From positions 1-48,219 of the forward strand of contig NZ_JAPJIV010000034.1 in assembly GCF_026241895.1 (NCBI RefSeq): a stretch of 48,219 nt of DNA, in the 5' to 3' direction. Positions 25,598 through 33,398 of the stretch are shown here, piece by piece. The stretch comes from Pseudomonas sp. RIT-562. GTDB taxonomy: Bacteria; Pseudomonadota; Gammaproteobacteria; Pseudomonadales; Pseudomonadaceae. Below the pieces are notes generated by a model. It ran no database searches. It saw only the letters and a program-made list of their open reading frames with translations, and had not been told where the DNA came from. The position numbers and the translations under genes were made by a program. Every line of letters starts with the position of its first letter. The first letter of the stretch is position 1.

Positions 25598-26049
25598 GAG
25601 CCGATCACCGACGGCGCATTGGCCGCTTCGAATGCGCGCAGAACCCGCAGCGTAGCTTCCAGATCACTCTGGTCGATGCCTTCGAGTACCTCATGGCGCA
25701 GGCGCACCAACTCGGCTTCAACCGCTTGCACCAACTCTCGCCCGGTTTCAGTCAGGCTCAGGCATTTGGCCCGGCGATCATGGGCATCTTCGGTACGGCG
25801 CACATAACCGGAATGGCAAAGCTGATCGAGCAAGCGCACCAGTGAAGGGCTTTCCATCCCTGCCGCCTGCGCCACAGTCACCTGACGCACGCCCTCACCC
25901 AAACGCCCGATCATCAAGAGCGGGACGGCGCAGGCTTCGGAAATTCCATAATTGACCAGCGTGGTCTGGCAGATTTTCCGCCAGTGCCTGGCGGCTACCA
26001 CCATGGCACTGCTGATGTTCATCTGGAGGGCGTCGAGGTTTTTTGGCAC
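25594..26049 (-). CDS. MarR-family transcriptional regulator
   Basis: The protein has 151 aa from the GTG at 26049, which gives the usual family length and places the operator clear of the ribosome-binding region; a GTG at 26061 is the longest option, and none has a good Shine-Dalgarno site. The winged helix covers about residues 50-110 (VTVAQAAGMESPSLVRLLDQ recognition helix, then the wing with RRTEDAHDRRAK containing the DxR motif). It is the first gene of the efflux operon, with a palindrome just upstream, so autoregulation plus control of the pump in response to a small aromatic ligand is likely. Confidence 0.85.
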   Translation of the reverse strand: MPKNLDALQMNISSAMVVAARHWRKICQTTLVNYGISEACAVPLLMIGRLGEGVRQVTVAQAAGMESPSLVRLLDQLCHSGYVRRTEDAHDRRAKCLSLTETGRELVQAVEAELVRLRHEVLEGIDQSDLEATLRVLRAFEAANAPSVIGS

Positions 26050-26066
26050 GAGACAATGCACACACT

Positions 26067-26080
26067 GTTAGTTTGCTAAC
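26067..26080. promoter_or_regulatory. probable MarR operator
   Basis: Perfect arms GTTAG and CTAAC surround TTTG, 18-31 bases before the chosen MarR start, in the only promoter region of the efflux operon. This position and symmetry suit autoregulation by the MarR protein. Confidence 0.55.
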
Positions 26081-26182
26081 TATCAATATCGCATTTGCGG
26101 GGAATGCGGGTCAAGTTTTGAAACAATTTGCCGAGGCGCTGCTGACTGCGCTCGTCGGGCGAAGCGTGATCGGTACTAAAAA

Positions 26183-26203
26183 CGTATATACTTTGTAGAT
26201 ACG
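26183..26203. promoter_or_regulatory. toxin-antitoxin operator and promoter
   Basis: A 21-bp palindrome has arms CGTATATAC and GTAGATACG (eight of nine pairs) around TTT. It contains a plausible -10 hexamer TATACT (26187-26192). The antitoxin starts 18 bases further on. Ribbon-helix-helix antitoxins of this kind normally repress their own promoter through such a site. Confidence 0.65.
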
Positions 26204-26220
26204 CCACTGAGGATGCTGAC

Positions 26221-26499
26221 ATGTCCAAACAAGCTGTTTTCACGATGAAACTGGAACATGAACTCCGGGAAGAGTTCATGGCCGAGGCGGAGGCCTCTCA
26301 CCGTCCAGCATCGCAAATTGTTCGTGAAATGATGCGCCAGTTCGTACAGCGTCAAAAAGAAACGCGCGAGTACGAAGCCTTCATGCAACGCAAAGTCGAC
26401 ATCGCCCGTGTTGACATGCGCGCTGGCGTTGGCATGAGCAATGATGAGGTAGAGGCGCAATTCGCAGCCAGGCGTGCACAGGTAGCTGACCAAGGATGA
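26221..26499 (+). CDS. ribbon-helix-helix antitoxin (ParD/RelB-like)
   Basis: The protein has 92 aa with GAGG eight bases before ATG. The N-terminus (QAVFTMKLEHELREEFMAEA, then RPASQIVREMMRQFV) is a ribbon-helix-helix DNA-binding domain; the C-terminal half is helical and charged and should wrap the toxin. It overlaps the toxin gene by four bases (ATGA). Expected roles are neutralising the toxin and repressing the operon through the 21-bp palindrome upstream. Confidence 0.85.
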   Translation: MSKQAVFTMKLEHELREEFMAEAEASHRPASQIVREMMRQFVQRQKETREYEAFMQRKVDIARVDMRAGVGMSNDEVEAQFAARRAQVADQG

Positions 26500-26780
26500 A
26501 GATAATATGGACGCCCGCAGCCGCACAGGACCGTGCAGACATCTGGGACTACCTGCACGACTTGAATCCAACAGCCGCAGTAGAAATGGACAACCGCTTT
26601 GCCGACGCCATTGTTCGCCTTCGGGACTTCCCCGAGATTGGGCCCGCCGGAATCATCTCTGGCACTCGCGAGCTGATTCCCCATCAAAACTACCGCGTGG
26701 TCTACCAGCTTGATTCGGATGCCGTCTGGATACTTGCCCTGGTGCATACCTCACGACAGTGGCCGCCTACAGAACGCTAG
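26496..26780 (+). CDS. ParE/RelE-superfamily toxin
   Basis: The protein has 94 aa, the usual ParE/RelE size. The opening IIWTPAAAQDRADIWDYL, the middle RFADAIVRLRDFPEIGPAG and the end ELIPHQNYRVVYQLD...WILALVHTSRQWPP follow the family pattern of two N-terminal helices and a beta sheet. ParE members inhibit gyrase and RelE members cleave mRNA on the ribosome; the sequence favours ParE but this is not certain. Its TAG stop shares the palindrome CTAG with the stop of the opposing DUF2789 gene. Confidence 0.85.
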   Translation: MKIIWTPAAAQDRADIWDYLHDLNPTAAVEMDNRFADAIVRLRDFPEIGPAGIISGTRELIPHQNYRVVYQLDSDAVWILALVHTSRQWPPTER

Positions 26781-27025
26781 ATACTTCCCCGCCCCTTCCG
26801 CAACAACACATTCAACTGATCAACCACCTCCGCCCAATCCGCGTCATCCAGAATTTCGTCCCGCAGGAAGTCCGCCTGAGCCTTGTTCCAGAAGAACGCA
26901 TCCGCCAAGTGCAGTTCCGGCTTGAGCGGCGAGTGGGTGGCGATGAACTGGTCGATGCTGACTGGATCGTCGGCCAGCCCCAGCTGTTTGAACAGAGATG
27001 GCAGGCTATGTGTTGGAGATTCCAT
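26777..27025 (-). CDS. DUF2789 family protein
   Basis: The protein has 82 aa from the ATG at 27025, with AGGAG six bases upstream. The longer frame to 27088 would run through a REP-like repeat and is rejected. The pattern PTHSLPSLFKQLGLADDPVSI and ADAFFWNKAQADFLRDEI matches the small DUF2789 proteins common in Pseudomonas, whose function is unknown. It is read towards the toxin gene and its stop codon overlaps the toxin stop. Confidence 0.8.
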   Translation of the reverse strand: MESPTHSLPSLFKQLGLADDPVSIDQFIATHSPLKPELHLADAFFWNKAQADFLRDEILDDADWAEVVDQLNVLLRKGRGSI

Positions 27026-27056
27026 TGTTGGCTCCTGTGATGAACAAAAAATAATC

Positions 27057-27115
27057 GCGAGCAGGCTCGCTCCCACAGTTGAGCGCATTTCCCCTGTGGG
27101 AGCGAGCCTGCTCGC
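27057..27115. repeat. REP-like inverted repeat (4)
   Basis: 22-base exact arms (GCGAGCAGGCTCGCTCCCAC... and complement) surround a 15-base loop between the DUF2789 and YbaK-type genes. This is the most compact copy in the window. Confidence 0.88.
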
Positions 27116-27142
27116 AAAAAGTTGTTGTTGCCGCCGCAGAAT

Positions 27143-27604
27143 TCAATCACTCAACTCGACCACCTGCGCGTGCGGCACCATTTTCAGAAACTGCGGCACG
27201 CTCATGTGCAGCAGATTGTTGTGGTTACCCGCTTCCAGATAGATATCTTTCTGCCGGGTCAGCAGTGGGTCAATGACCATGTCCAACCCATAAGACTCAC
27301 CCAGCGCCGGCACCGCCCCGCGCTCGCAATCACTGAACAGATGCGCCAGGTTGCTTTCCCGGGTGATCTGCCACTCGCCGCTGCTGCGAACCTTGCTCAA
27401 GTCCAGGTGGCGGCTGGCCGGCAACACGGCCATCAGGTAACGACCATGGTGATCATCCAGGATCACCGACTTGGCCACCCGTTCGGCTGGAATCCCGGCT
27501 ACACGCGCGGTTTCCAGGCTGCTCGCCGAGTGAGGGTGGCTGACGATGTCAAATTCGCAGTTGGCCTTTTCCAGGCTGCTCTGCACGGTTCTTGCCATAC
27601 GCAT
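27143..27604 (-). CDS. YbaK/ProX-type aminoacyl-tRNA deacylase
   Basis: The protein has 153 aa from the ATG at 27604 (GAGG six bases upstream). Family features include the segment IPAERVAKSVILDDHHGRYLMAVLPA with the catalytic-region lysine, GAVPALGESYGLDMVID and the final EAGNHNNLLHMSVPQF. Relatives hydrolyse mischarged tRNAs such as Cys-tRNA(Pro) or Ala-tRNA(Pro); which substrate is used here cannot be told. It stands alone, with a repeat on its 3' side and about 200 bases shared with nfeD on its 5' side. Confidence 0.87.
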   Translation of the reverse strand: MRMARTVQSSLEKANCEFDIVSHPHSASSLETARVAGIPAERVAKSVILDDHHGRYLMAVLPASRHLDLSKVRSSGEWQITRESNLAHLFSDCERGAVPALGESYGLDMVIDPLLTRQKDIYLEAGNHNNLLHMSVPQFLKMVPHAQVVELSD

Positions 27605-27805
27605 GATGCACCTCGGTGTCCGCATGGATGACCTGCGGACGATGGTTAGACCTGCTAGTTCCATTACAAAAGTCTAGGCCCGTCAGGGCAATCGCGCGGG
27701 AAATCCGCCCATCGGGGCCGGCGTGTAAATAGATCAAAATTCATCCAGCCGAGCCCTCGACTAGACTCAATACAGAGCCTTTGACTGACTCTCCCGGAGG
27801 GTCAC

Positions 27806-28336
27806 GTGATCACCCGTCGTTGTGCGGCTGCATTACTCCTGGCGCTGAGCGGATCGGCATTTGCGGCCGACACGATCGTGCTGGTAGCCAACCCGATCGG
27901 CATCTGGCTGATCATCCTTGGCCTCGGTTTCCTGATCGCCGAAGCGGCCCTGCCTAACTACGGGGTCATAGGCCTTGGCGGCATCGTAATGTTCGTCATT
28001 GGTGCGGTGATCCTGACCAATACCGAGGTTCCGGTGCCGATGATGATCGGCCTCGGCGTGGTCAGTGGGTTGCTGCTGGTCTTCCTGCTGGTACACGCCC
28101 TGAAAACCCGACCGCGGCACACTGTCAGTGGTGATGCCGGGCTGGTTGGCAGCGTGACTGCGATCACCGCCTTGCAGTCCGGCAACACCTTGACCGGCTG
28201 GGTGCACCTGCAAGGAGAACAGTGGCAAGTCCATAGCGCCACGCCACTGCAACCCGGGCAGCGAGTGCGGGTGGTGGCGCGCAAGGGATTACTGCTGCAA
28301 GTCGCTGCGGCTGATGCGTCGCCGCCTGGAGAATAA
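27806..28336 (+). CDS. NfeD-family membrane protein, short form
   Basis: The protein has 176 aa from a GTG start with GGAGG five bases upstream. A signal-peptide-like start (ending AFAAD) is followed by three membrane helices (about 30-50, 54-73, 79-97) and a C-terminal OB-fold domain (about 110-172, AGLVGSVTAITALQSGNTLTG). The long NfeD form with a ClpP-like protease domain is not present. It is followed after two bases by a slipin gene, the standard NfeD-SPFH pairing thought to organise membrane microdomains. Confidence 0.88.
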   Translation: MITRRCAAALLLALSGSAFAADTIVLVANPIGIWLIILGLGFLIAEAALPNYGVIGLGGIVMFVIGAVILTNTEVPVPMMIGLGVVSGLLLVFLLVHALKTRPRHTVSGDAGLVGSVTAITALQSGNTLTGWVHLQGEQWQVHSATPLQPGQRVRVVARKGLLLQVAAADASPPGE

Positions 28337-28338
28337 CC

Positions 28339-29097
28339 ATGGGCCTGCAACTGGGTTTTGCCGCGCTCCTGCTGTTGCTGATTGCGCTGGCCGGATCGAC
28401 CTTTCGCATACTGCGCGAATACGAGCGCGGAGTGGTGTTCCAGCTCGGCCGCTTCTGGCAAGTCAAGGGACCGGGCCTGATCCTGCTAATTCCTGTGGTC
28501 CAGCAGATGGTACGGGTCGATCTGCGCACAGTGGTCCTCGATGTCCCGCCCCAGGACGTGATCACCCGTGACAACGTTTCAGTCAAGGTCAACGCCGTGC
28601 TGTACTTCCGCGTCCTTGATCCGCAGAAGGCGATCATTCAGGTCGAAGACTTCCTGATGGCCACCAGCCAACTGGCGCAAACCACCTTGCGCGCCGTCCT
28701 TGGCAAACACGAACTCGACGAACTGCTGGCCGAGCGTGAGCGCCTGAATATCGACATCCAGCAAGTACTGGACGCCCAGACCGACGCCTGGGGCATCAAG
28801 GTTGCCAACGTCGAGATCAAGCACGTTGACCTCAACGAATCAATGGTCCGCGCCATCGCCAAACAAGCTGAAGCCGAACGCGAGCGCCGGGCCAAAGTCA
28901 TCCACGCCGAGGGGGAACTGCAGGCATCGGAAAAACTTATGCAGGCCGCGGAGATGCTCGGCCGTCAGCCTGGGGCGATGCAGTTGCGGTATATGCAGAC
29001 GTTGAGCTCGATTGCCGGGGACAAGAGTTCGACGATTGTGTTTCCCCTGCCGATTGAGTTGCTGAAGGGGATGGCGGATTTGTCGGGGAAGGGCTGA
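28339..29097 (+). CDS. slipin / SPFH-domain membrane protein
   Basis: The protein has 252 aa. One N-terminal membrane helix (about 5-22) precedes the SPFH (band 7) domain (about 25-180), with EYERGVVFQLGRFW, GPGLILLIPVVQQMVRVDLR and VDLNESMVRAIAKQAEAERER typical of bacterial slipins. The C-terminal helix (about 180-235) mediates oligomer rings. It is paired with NfeD upstream and forms a membrane-associated scaffold; its clients are unknown. Confidence 0.92.
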   Translation: MGLQLGFAALLLLLIALAGSTFRILREYERGVVFQLGRFWQVKGPGLILLIPVVQQMVRVDLRTVVLDVPPQDVITRDNVSVKVNAVLYFRVLDPQKAIIQVEDFLMATSQLAQTTLRAVLGKHELDELLAERERLNIDIQQVLDAQTDAWGIKVANVEIKHVDLNESMVRAIAKQAEAERERRAKVIHAEGELQASEKLMQAAEMLGRQPGAMQLRYMQTLSSIAGDKSSTIVFPLPIELLKGMADLSGKG

Positions 29098-29128
29098 ACC
29101 ATATATTTCGTGTTGTTAACGCAAGCAG

Positions 29129-29218
29129 TGTGGGAGCGGGCTTGCTCGCGAAGGCGGTGTGTGCGGCGCTGTTTGCGGAGGATGACACCCCGCTTTCGCG
29201 AGCAAGCCCGCTCCCACA
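29129..29218. repeat. REP-like inverted repeat (5)
   Basis: 24-base exact arms (TGTGGGAGCGGGCTTGCTCG... and complement) lie between the convergent slipin and TonB-receptor genes. The GCGGGC core differs from the GCAGGC core of repeats 3, 4, 7 and 9, so two sub-families coexist. Confidence 0.88.
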
Positions 29219-29298
29219 GGGATCTGTGGGGGCTGTTTAATTTGGGTGGTTCGCTTGCAAGCCCCCCAGGCCGGCTAAACAGAGTTTTGCAATGATCC

Positions 29299-31764
29299 TC
29301 ACCAGTCGTAAGTCAGGCTCGACACCACCGTCCGACCATCGCCGTAGTAGCAATCCCACTGGCTCCGGCAACTGGCAACGTATTCCTTGTCCGTCAGGTT
29401 TTTCACGTTCAGCGCCAGCTTCACGCCCTTGAGGCGCAATGCCGAAGTGCCCAGGTCGTAGGTCAAGCTGGCGTCATACACGGTGTAGGACGGAATCTGG
29501 AATGCGCCTTCGTAGTCATCGCCGTAGTTGCCCCGGGCATAACGCGCGCCCACTCCGGCCCCCAGGCCCGACAGGGGGGTGTCACCGAGCAGGGTGTAAT
29601 TGAGCCAGAGCGCGGCAGTCAGTGGCGGATTGCCGGCTGGATGGCGTCCTTTGCGGCCGTCGTTGTCCTTGGTGTACTTGATGTCGTTGCGCGATGCCGA
29701 GGCGATCACGTGGAAGGCCTCGGTCAACTCTGCCTTGGCTTCAAACTCGATGCCTTTGGAGCGTATGGCGCCACTCTGGTTGCTGAACCCTGGGTTGCCG
29801 AGGTCGGTGGTCAGGATGTTTTCCTGTTCCAGTTCATAGGCGGAGATCTGCACGAAGCTGTTCTGCCCCGGCGGTTGGTATTTCACACCTGCTTCGTACT
29901 GCTTGCCGGTGGACGGGTCGAACGCCTTGCCCTGGACGTTGGTGCCACTGAGTGGCAGGAACGATTCCGAATAGCTGACGAAAGGCGCCAGGCCGTTATC
30001 GAACAGGTAAACGATGCCGCCGCGTCCGGTGAATTTTTCATCCTTGCTGCTGGTATGAGCGCCGCTGAGTGGTTGTTTGTTGTCGGTCTCGGCCCAGTCA
30101 TAACGACCGCCAAGGACAAAGACCCACTGATCGAGCTTGATCTGATCCTGGGCATATAAACCAGTCTGGGTGATGGTGTTGTCCCAGCGATAGTTGTTGC
30201 CGAAATTCAGCGGCTGGCCGTAGGTCGGCGTGAACAGGTCGATGATCGGCGGGTTGTAGTCGTACAGGCCGTCGAATTTCGAATTGAAGTGGTAGTAATC
30301 CAGGCCGACGATGGCGGTATGGCTGAATGCACCGGTGTCGAATTCGGCTTGGGCGATGTTATCCACACCGAAGACTTTGTTGTCCTGTTGCCAATCCACA
30401 CCGTAGCGGGTCTGGTAACGCTGATCGTTCTGCCCGGTGATCGGATTGGTGACGAATCGGTAACCGTGCAGGGGCGCGGTGTAGTGATCATTGACCCGGG
30501 CGTAACGGGCATTCTGCTTCAGAGTCCAGACGTCGTTCAGACGGTGGGAAAACTCATAACCGAAGGCGTACTGCTCGCGGTGATAGTCGTTGACGCCGGG
30601 TTCTCCGAGGAACAGGTCGCGGTCGATCTTGCCGTTGGGGTTGTCGAACAGCGTACCTACGGCAGGAAGTCCCTGGGCCTCGGGCACGCCTTTGTCTTTC
30701 TGGTACTGGGCGAACAGCGTCAGGCTGGTGTCTTCGCTTGGACGCCAGGTGAAACTGGGCGCAATGAACTGGCGCCGCTCTTCGACGTAATCGATTTCAT
30801 CGTTGCTGTCGTTGGCCAGGGCGGTCAGGCGATAGAGGAACTTGCCTTGATCATCAAGCGGGCCACCGAGGTCAATGGCCGCACTTTTATGGTCGTAGCT
30901 GCCGGCCTCGAATTTGATCTGATGCAACGGTGTCTCGGTCGGACGTTTGCTAACCAGATTGACGATACCGCCTGGCTGATTCTGTCCGTACAGCACCGAC
31001 GCCGGGCCTTTGAGCACCTCGATGCGTTCCAGTGAATACGGCTCGATCTGCAGCGCCCCACCGGTACTGCCGCCGCCGTAGGGCAGGTGCAAGCCATCAA
31101 GGTACAAAGGCGTGGGCGAGAAGCCGCGCGAGGTCGGCTCATCGAATATCTTCACCCGGTCGGAGAAGCCGCCACCGGTGATGCCCGGCGTATAACGCAG
31201 GGCTTCAGTGACGCTCTGCGCGCTACGCGAATTGATCTCGGCGGCGGTGACGACGTTGATGGTTTGCGGAATTTCCACCAGCGCCGCATCGGTCTTGGTC
31301 CCGGTTGCGCTGCGCTTGGCAACGATGCCATCGACCGGGCCCCAGGCATTTTCGAGTGCCTCGGTGGCGTTCACCCGGGTAGCGCCCAATTGCAGCGGGC
31401 CGCCCTGCGCGACAGGCTGCAACGACCAGCCACCCTGGGCATAAACGGCCTGTAAATCACTGCCCGCCAACACCCGTTCAAGCCCTTGCGCCACATCGTA
31501 ACGCCCCTGTAACCCGGCGCTACGTTTGCCCGAGGTGAGCTGAGCGTCCACCGACAGCAGAATCCCCGCCTCACTGGCAAAACGATTGAGCACCTGATCG
31601 AGATTACCCGCGCCGATGCTGTATTGACGAGCCTGGCTGACGTTGGAGTCTTCAGCCCAGGCCAGGTTCGGCAGCATCGGTGTGGTCGCCAGCAAGGTGG
31701 CGAACACGCCGCGACGCAATACGCCATTCAAAGGAAAAATCTTCTGTGTCGGGTGGTGTGGCAT
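29299..31764 (-). CDS. TonB-dependent siderophore receptor with STN signalling domain
   Basis: The protein has 821 aa from the ATG at 31764 (GGAG seven bases upstream). A signal peptide (ending NLAWAED) is followed by an STN domain (about 45-95, YSIGAGNLDQVLNRFASEAG), then the plug (about 140-255) and a 22-strand barrel ending in Trp (SSLTYDW). The C-terminal pair of cysteines in ASCRSQWDCYYGDGR resembles hydroxamate receptors of the FhuA/FoxA type, so a hydroxamate siderophore is the best guess. The STN domain contacts the FecR-type regulator encoded upstream, giving surface signalling to the ECF sigma factor. It lies 100 bases downstream of that regulator. Confidence 0.9.
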   Translation of the reverse strand: MPHHPTQKIFPLNGVLRRGVFATLLATTPMLPNLAWAEDSNVSQARQYSIGAGNLDQVLNRFASEAGILLSVDAQLTSGKRSAGLQGRYDVAQGLERVLAGSDLQAVYAQGGWSLQPVAQGGPLQLGATRVNATEALENAWGPVDGIVAKRSATGTKTDAALVEIPQTINVVTAAEINSRSAQSVTEALRYTPGITGGGFSDRVKIFDEPTSRGFSPTPLYLDGLHLPYGGGSTGGALQIEPYSLERIEVLKGPASVLYGQNQPGGIVNLVSKRPTETPLHQIKFEAGSYDHKSAAIDLGGPLDDQGKFLYRLTALANDSNDEIDYVEERRQFIAPSFTWRPSEDTSLTLFAQYQKDKGVPEAQGLPAVGTLFDNPNGKIDRDLFLGEPGVNDYHREQYAFGYEFSHRLNDVWTLKQNARYARVNDHYTAPLHGYRFVTNPITGQNDQRYQTRYGVDWQQDNKVFGVDNIAQAEFDTGAFSHTAIVGLDYYHFNSKFDGLYDYNPPIIDLFTPTYGQPLNFGNNYRWDNTITQTGLYAQDQIKLDQWVFVLGGRYDWAETDNKQPLSGAHTSSKDEKFTGRGGIVYLFDNGLAPFVSYSESFLPLSGTNVQGKAFDPSTGKQYEAGVKYQPPGQNSFVQISAYELEQENILTTDLGNPGFSNQSGAIRSKGIEFEAKAELTEAFHVIASASRNDIKYTKDNDGRKGRHPAGNPPLTAALWLNYTLLGDTPLSGLGAGVGARYARGNYGDDYEGAFQIPSYTVYDASLTYDLGTSALRLKGVKLALNVKNLTDKEYVASCRSQWDCYYGDGRTVVSSLTYDW

Positions 31765-31864
31765 TCCGGAGCTCCCCATGAGAATGCTTCTTGATTTGCT
31801 TTCAAGAGGTATCCCGAACGGGGCAAGAAAACCGACAAGCACTTTTGCAATTAATTTTTTGGCG

Positions 31865-32821
31865 TCAGGCGCGACGTTTCACCGTCACCCAGTAACGGGT
31901 CACGGACTCGACCTGCACCGGCAGGGTGCGTTCGAGCGCGGCCAGTACGGAATCGGTGTTGTCGAGGGGGAAGACCCCGGTCAACAGCAGTTGCGAGACT
32001 GCCTCGTCGCAACGAATCCAGCCCGGCCGATAACGCGCCAATTCGGCCAGGAAACGCCCCAACGGTTGTCGTTCGGCCACTAGCCGGCCCTGACTCCAGC
32101 TGCTGTCATCCGGATTCGCCAGTTGTCTCTGGCCTGCACCGCCGGCGCTGAACCACAGGCTGTCACCGGCATTCATATGCACCGATGCGCCATGCCGCGG
32201 GCTGATGAGCAGTTGCCCCTCGTACAACTCGACACGTGCGCCATCGTCCATTTCTCGCACGGAGAAACGGGTGCCCAACGCCTGGACATCGCCACTGGGG
32301 GTTTCCACTATCAACGGACGCACCGGATCGTTCCCGCTGGTGAGCAGGATCTCACCGCTGAGCAGGCGGATGCGGCGCTCCTGCGGCGTGAAACGCACGT
32401 CGATTGCGCTGTTGCTGTTGAGGTCGAGTCGAGTGCCATCGCTCAAAGTCATGTGGCGAATTTCACCCGTTGCCGTGCGATGCTCGGCGAAGGCGGAACG
32501 CCAGGACACCTGGCTCTGCAGCAGATAACCACTGCCACCGGCGACCAGCAACAGGCCGAGCATTTTCAACGCTGCGCGCCGCTGCGGGTCGGGACTGTCA
32601 CGCAGCACCGCCCGCGCGCACCCTGCTGGCACCGCACCGAAGGTTTCCTGTAGCTGCTGTAATCGTTGCCAGGCGCGCCGATGCTCAGGGTGAGCGCGCT
32701 GCCAGGCAGTGAATGCCTGACGCTGCTCAGCATTCATTTCACCGCCCCAATGCAGCATCAACCATTCACTGGCCTGCTCGACGATCGTGCTATCGATCGG
32801 TGCATCAGGCGCCCGGCTCAT
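31865..32821 (-). CDS. FecR-family sigma regulator
   Basis: The protein has 318 aa. Residues 1-80 are the cytoplasmic anti-sigma part (WLMLHWGGEMNAEQRQAF, AHPEHRRAWQRLQQL), a membrane helix lies at about 87-103 (KMLGLLLVAGGSGYLLQ), then a FecR periplasmic domain (GEIRHMTLSDGTRLDLNSNS, ALGTRFSVREMDDGARVELY) and a C-terminal STN-like fold that meets the receptor. It overlaps the sigma gene by four bases. Transmits the receptor's ligand state to the ECF sigma factor. Confidence 0.92.
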   Translation of the reverse strand: MSRAPDAPIDSTIVEQASEWLMLHWGGEMNAEQRQAFTAWQRAHPEHRRAWQRLQQLQETFGAVPAGCARAVLRDSPDPQRRAALKMLGLLLVAGGSGYLLQSQVSWRSAFAEHRTATGEIRHMTLSDGTRLDLNSNSAIDVRFTPQERRIRLLSGEILLTSGNDPVRPLIVETPSGDVQALGTRFSVREMDDGARVELYEGQLLISPRHGASVHMNAGDSLWFSAGGAGQRQLANPDDSSWSQGRLVAERQPLGRFLAELARYRPGWIRCDEAVSQLLLTGVFPLDNTDSVLAALERTLPVQVESVTRYWVTVKRRA

Positions 32822-33327
32822 GATTCGTAAACCAGCTGGTAGCAGGCCAGGATCGCCCGGGTCATGTACTTCTGCACCGAACTCACCGTGACCCCGAGCC
32901 GCTCGGCAATCTGCGCGTAGCTCAGCCCCTCGAATTGCGACAGCAGGAATGCCTGGCGCACGTTATCCGGCATGCGGTCGAGCATCGCGTCAATCTGGGT
33001 GAGGGTTTCGAGAATCATGGCGCGGGTTTCGAGCGAAGGGGATTCCGGCTCCGGCAGATGCGCGATGCTTTCCAGATAGGCGCGCTCTATCCGCAGCCGC
33101 CGCCACTGGTCGATCACCAGGTTACGGGCAATCTGCGTCAGATAACTGCGGCTCTCCAGCGGGCCGGGCAAACGCCCGGACACCAGCAGGCGCAAAAACG
33201 TATCCTGCGCCACATCCGCCGCATGCTCACGATCACCCAGGCGCTTACGCAGCCAGCCTTGCAACCAGCCATGGTTATCGCGGTAAAGACGATGGAGAGA
33301 GTCGTTGCCGTCAGTTGCTGCGTCCAT
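32818..33327 (-). CDS. FecI-type ECF sigma factor
   Basis: The protein has 169 aa from the ATG at 33327; the longer start at 33363 would begin inside a Fur box. Region 2 includes LGDREHAADVAQDTFLRLL and YLTQIARNLVIDQWRR; region 4 includes MPDNVRQAFLLSQFEGLSYA and LGVTVSSVQKYMTRAI. FecI-type factors switch on the partner receptor gene when the siderophore is bound. The Fur box makes its own expression iron-repressed. Confidence 0.92.
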   Translation of the reverse strand: MDAATDGNDSLHRLYRDNHGWLQGWLRKRLGDREHAADVAQDTFLRLLVSGRLPGPLESRSYLTQIARNLVIDQWRRLRIERAYLESIAHLPEPESPSLETRAMILETLTQIDAMLDRMPDNVRQAFLLSQFEGLSYAQIAERLGVTVSSVQKYMTRAILACYQLVYES

Positions 33328-33348
33328 GGGTGGTCTACGCGTGTGATT

Positions 33349-33367
33349 GATAGCAATTATCATTACA
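33349..33367. promoter_or_regulatory. Fur box upstream of the FecI-type gene
   Basis: Read on the plus strand, GATAGCAATTATCATTACA agrees at 14 of 19 positions with the Fur consensus, including a run of nine at ATTATCATT's core. It lies 22-40 bases before the sigma-factor start, where Fur binding would block transcription under iron sufficiency. Confidence 0.75.
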
Positions 33368-33398
33368 CTTTACGCAGCAACTGGCAAAAGAGTGTTGA

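Noticed and set aside
29228..29268. Terminator hairpin of the TonB-receptor gene (GGGGGCT...AGCCCCC)
   Set aside because: The arms are short, the loop is long and no T-run follows on the minus strand; the adjacent REP-like repeat is a better candidate.
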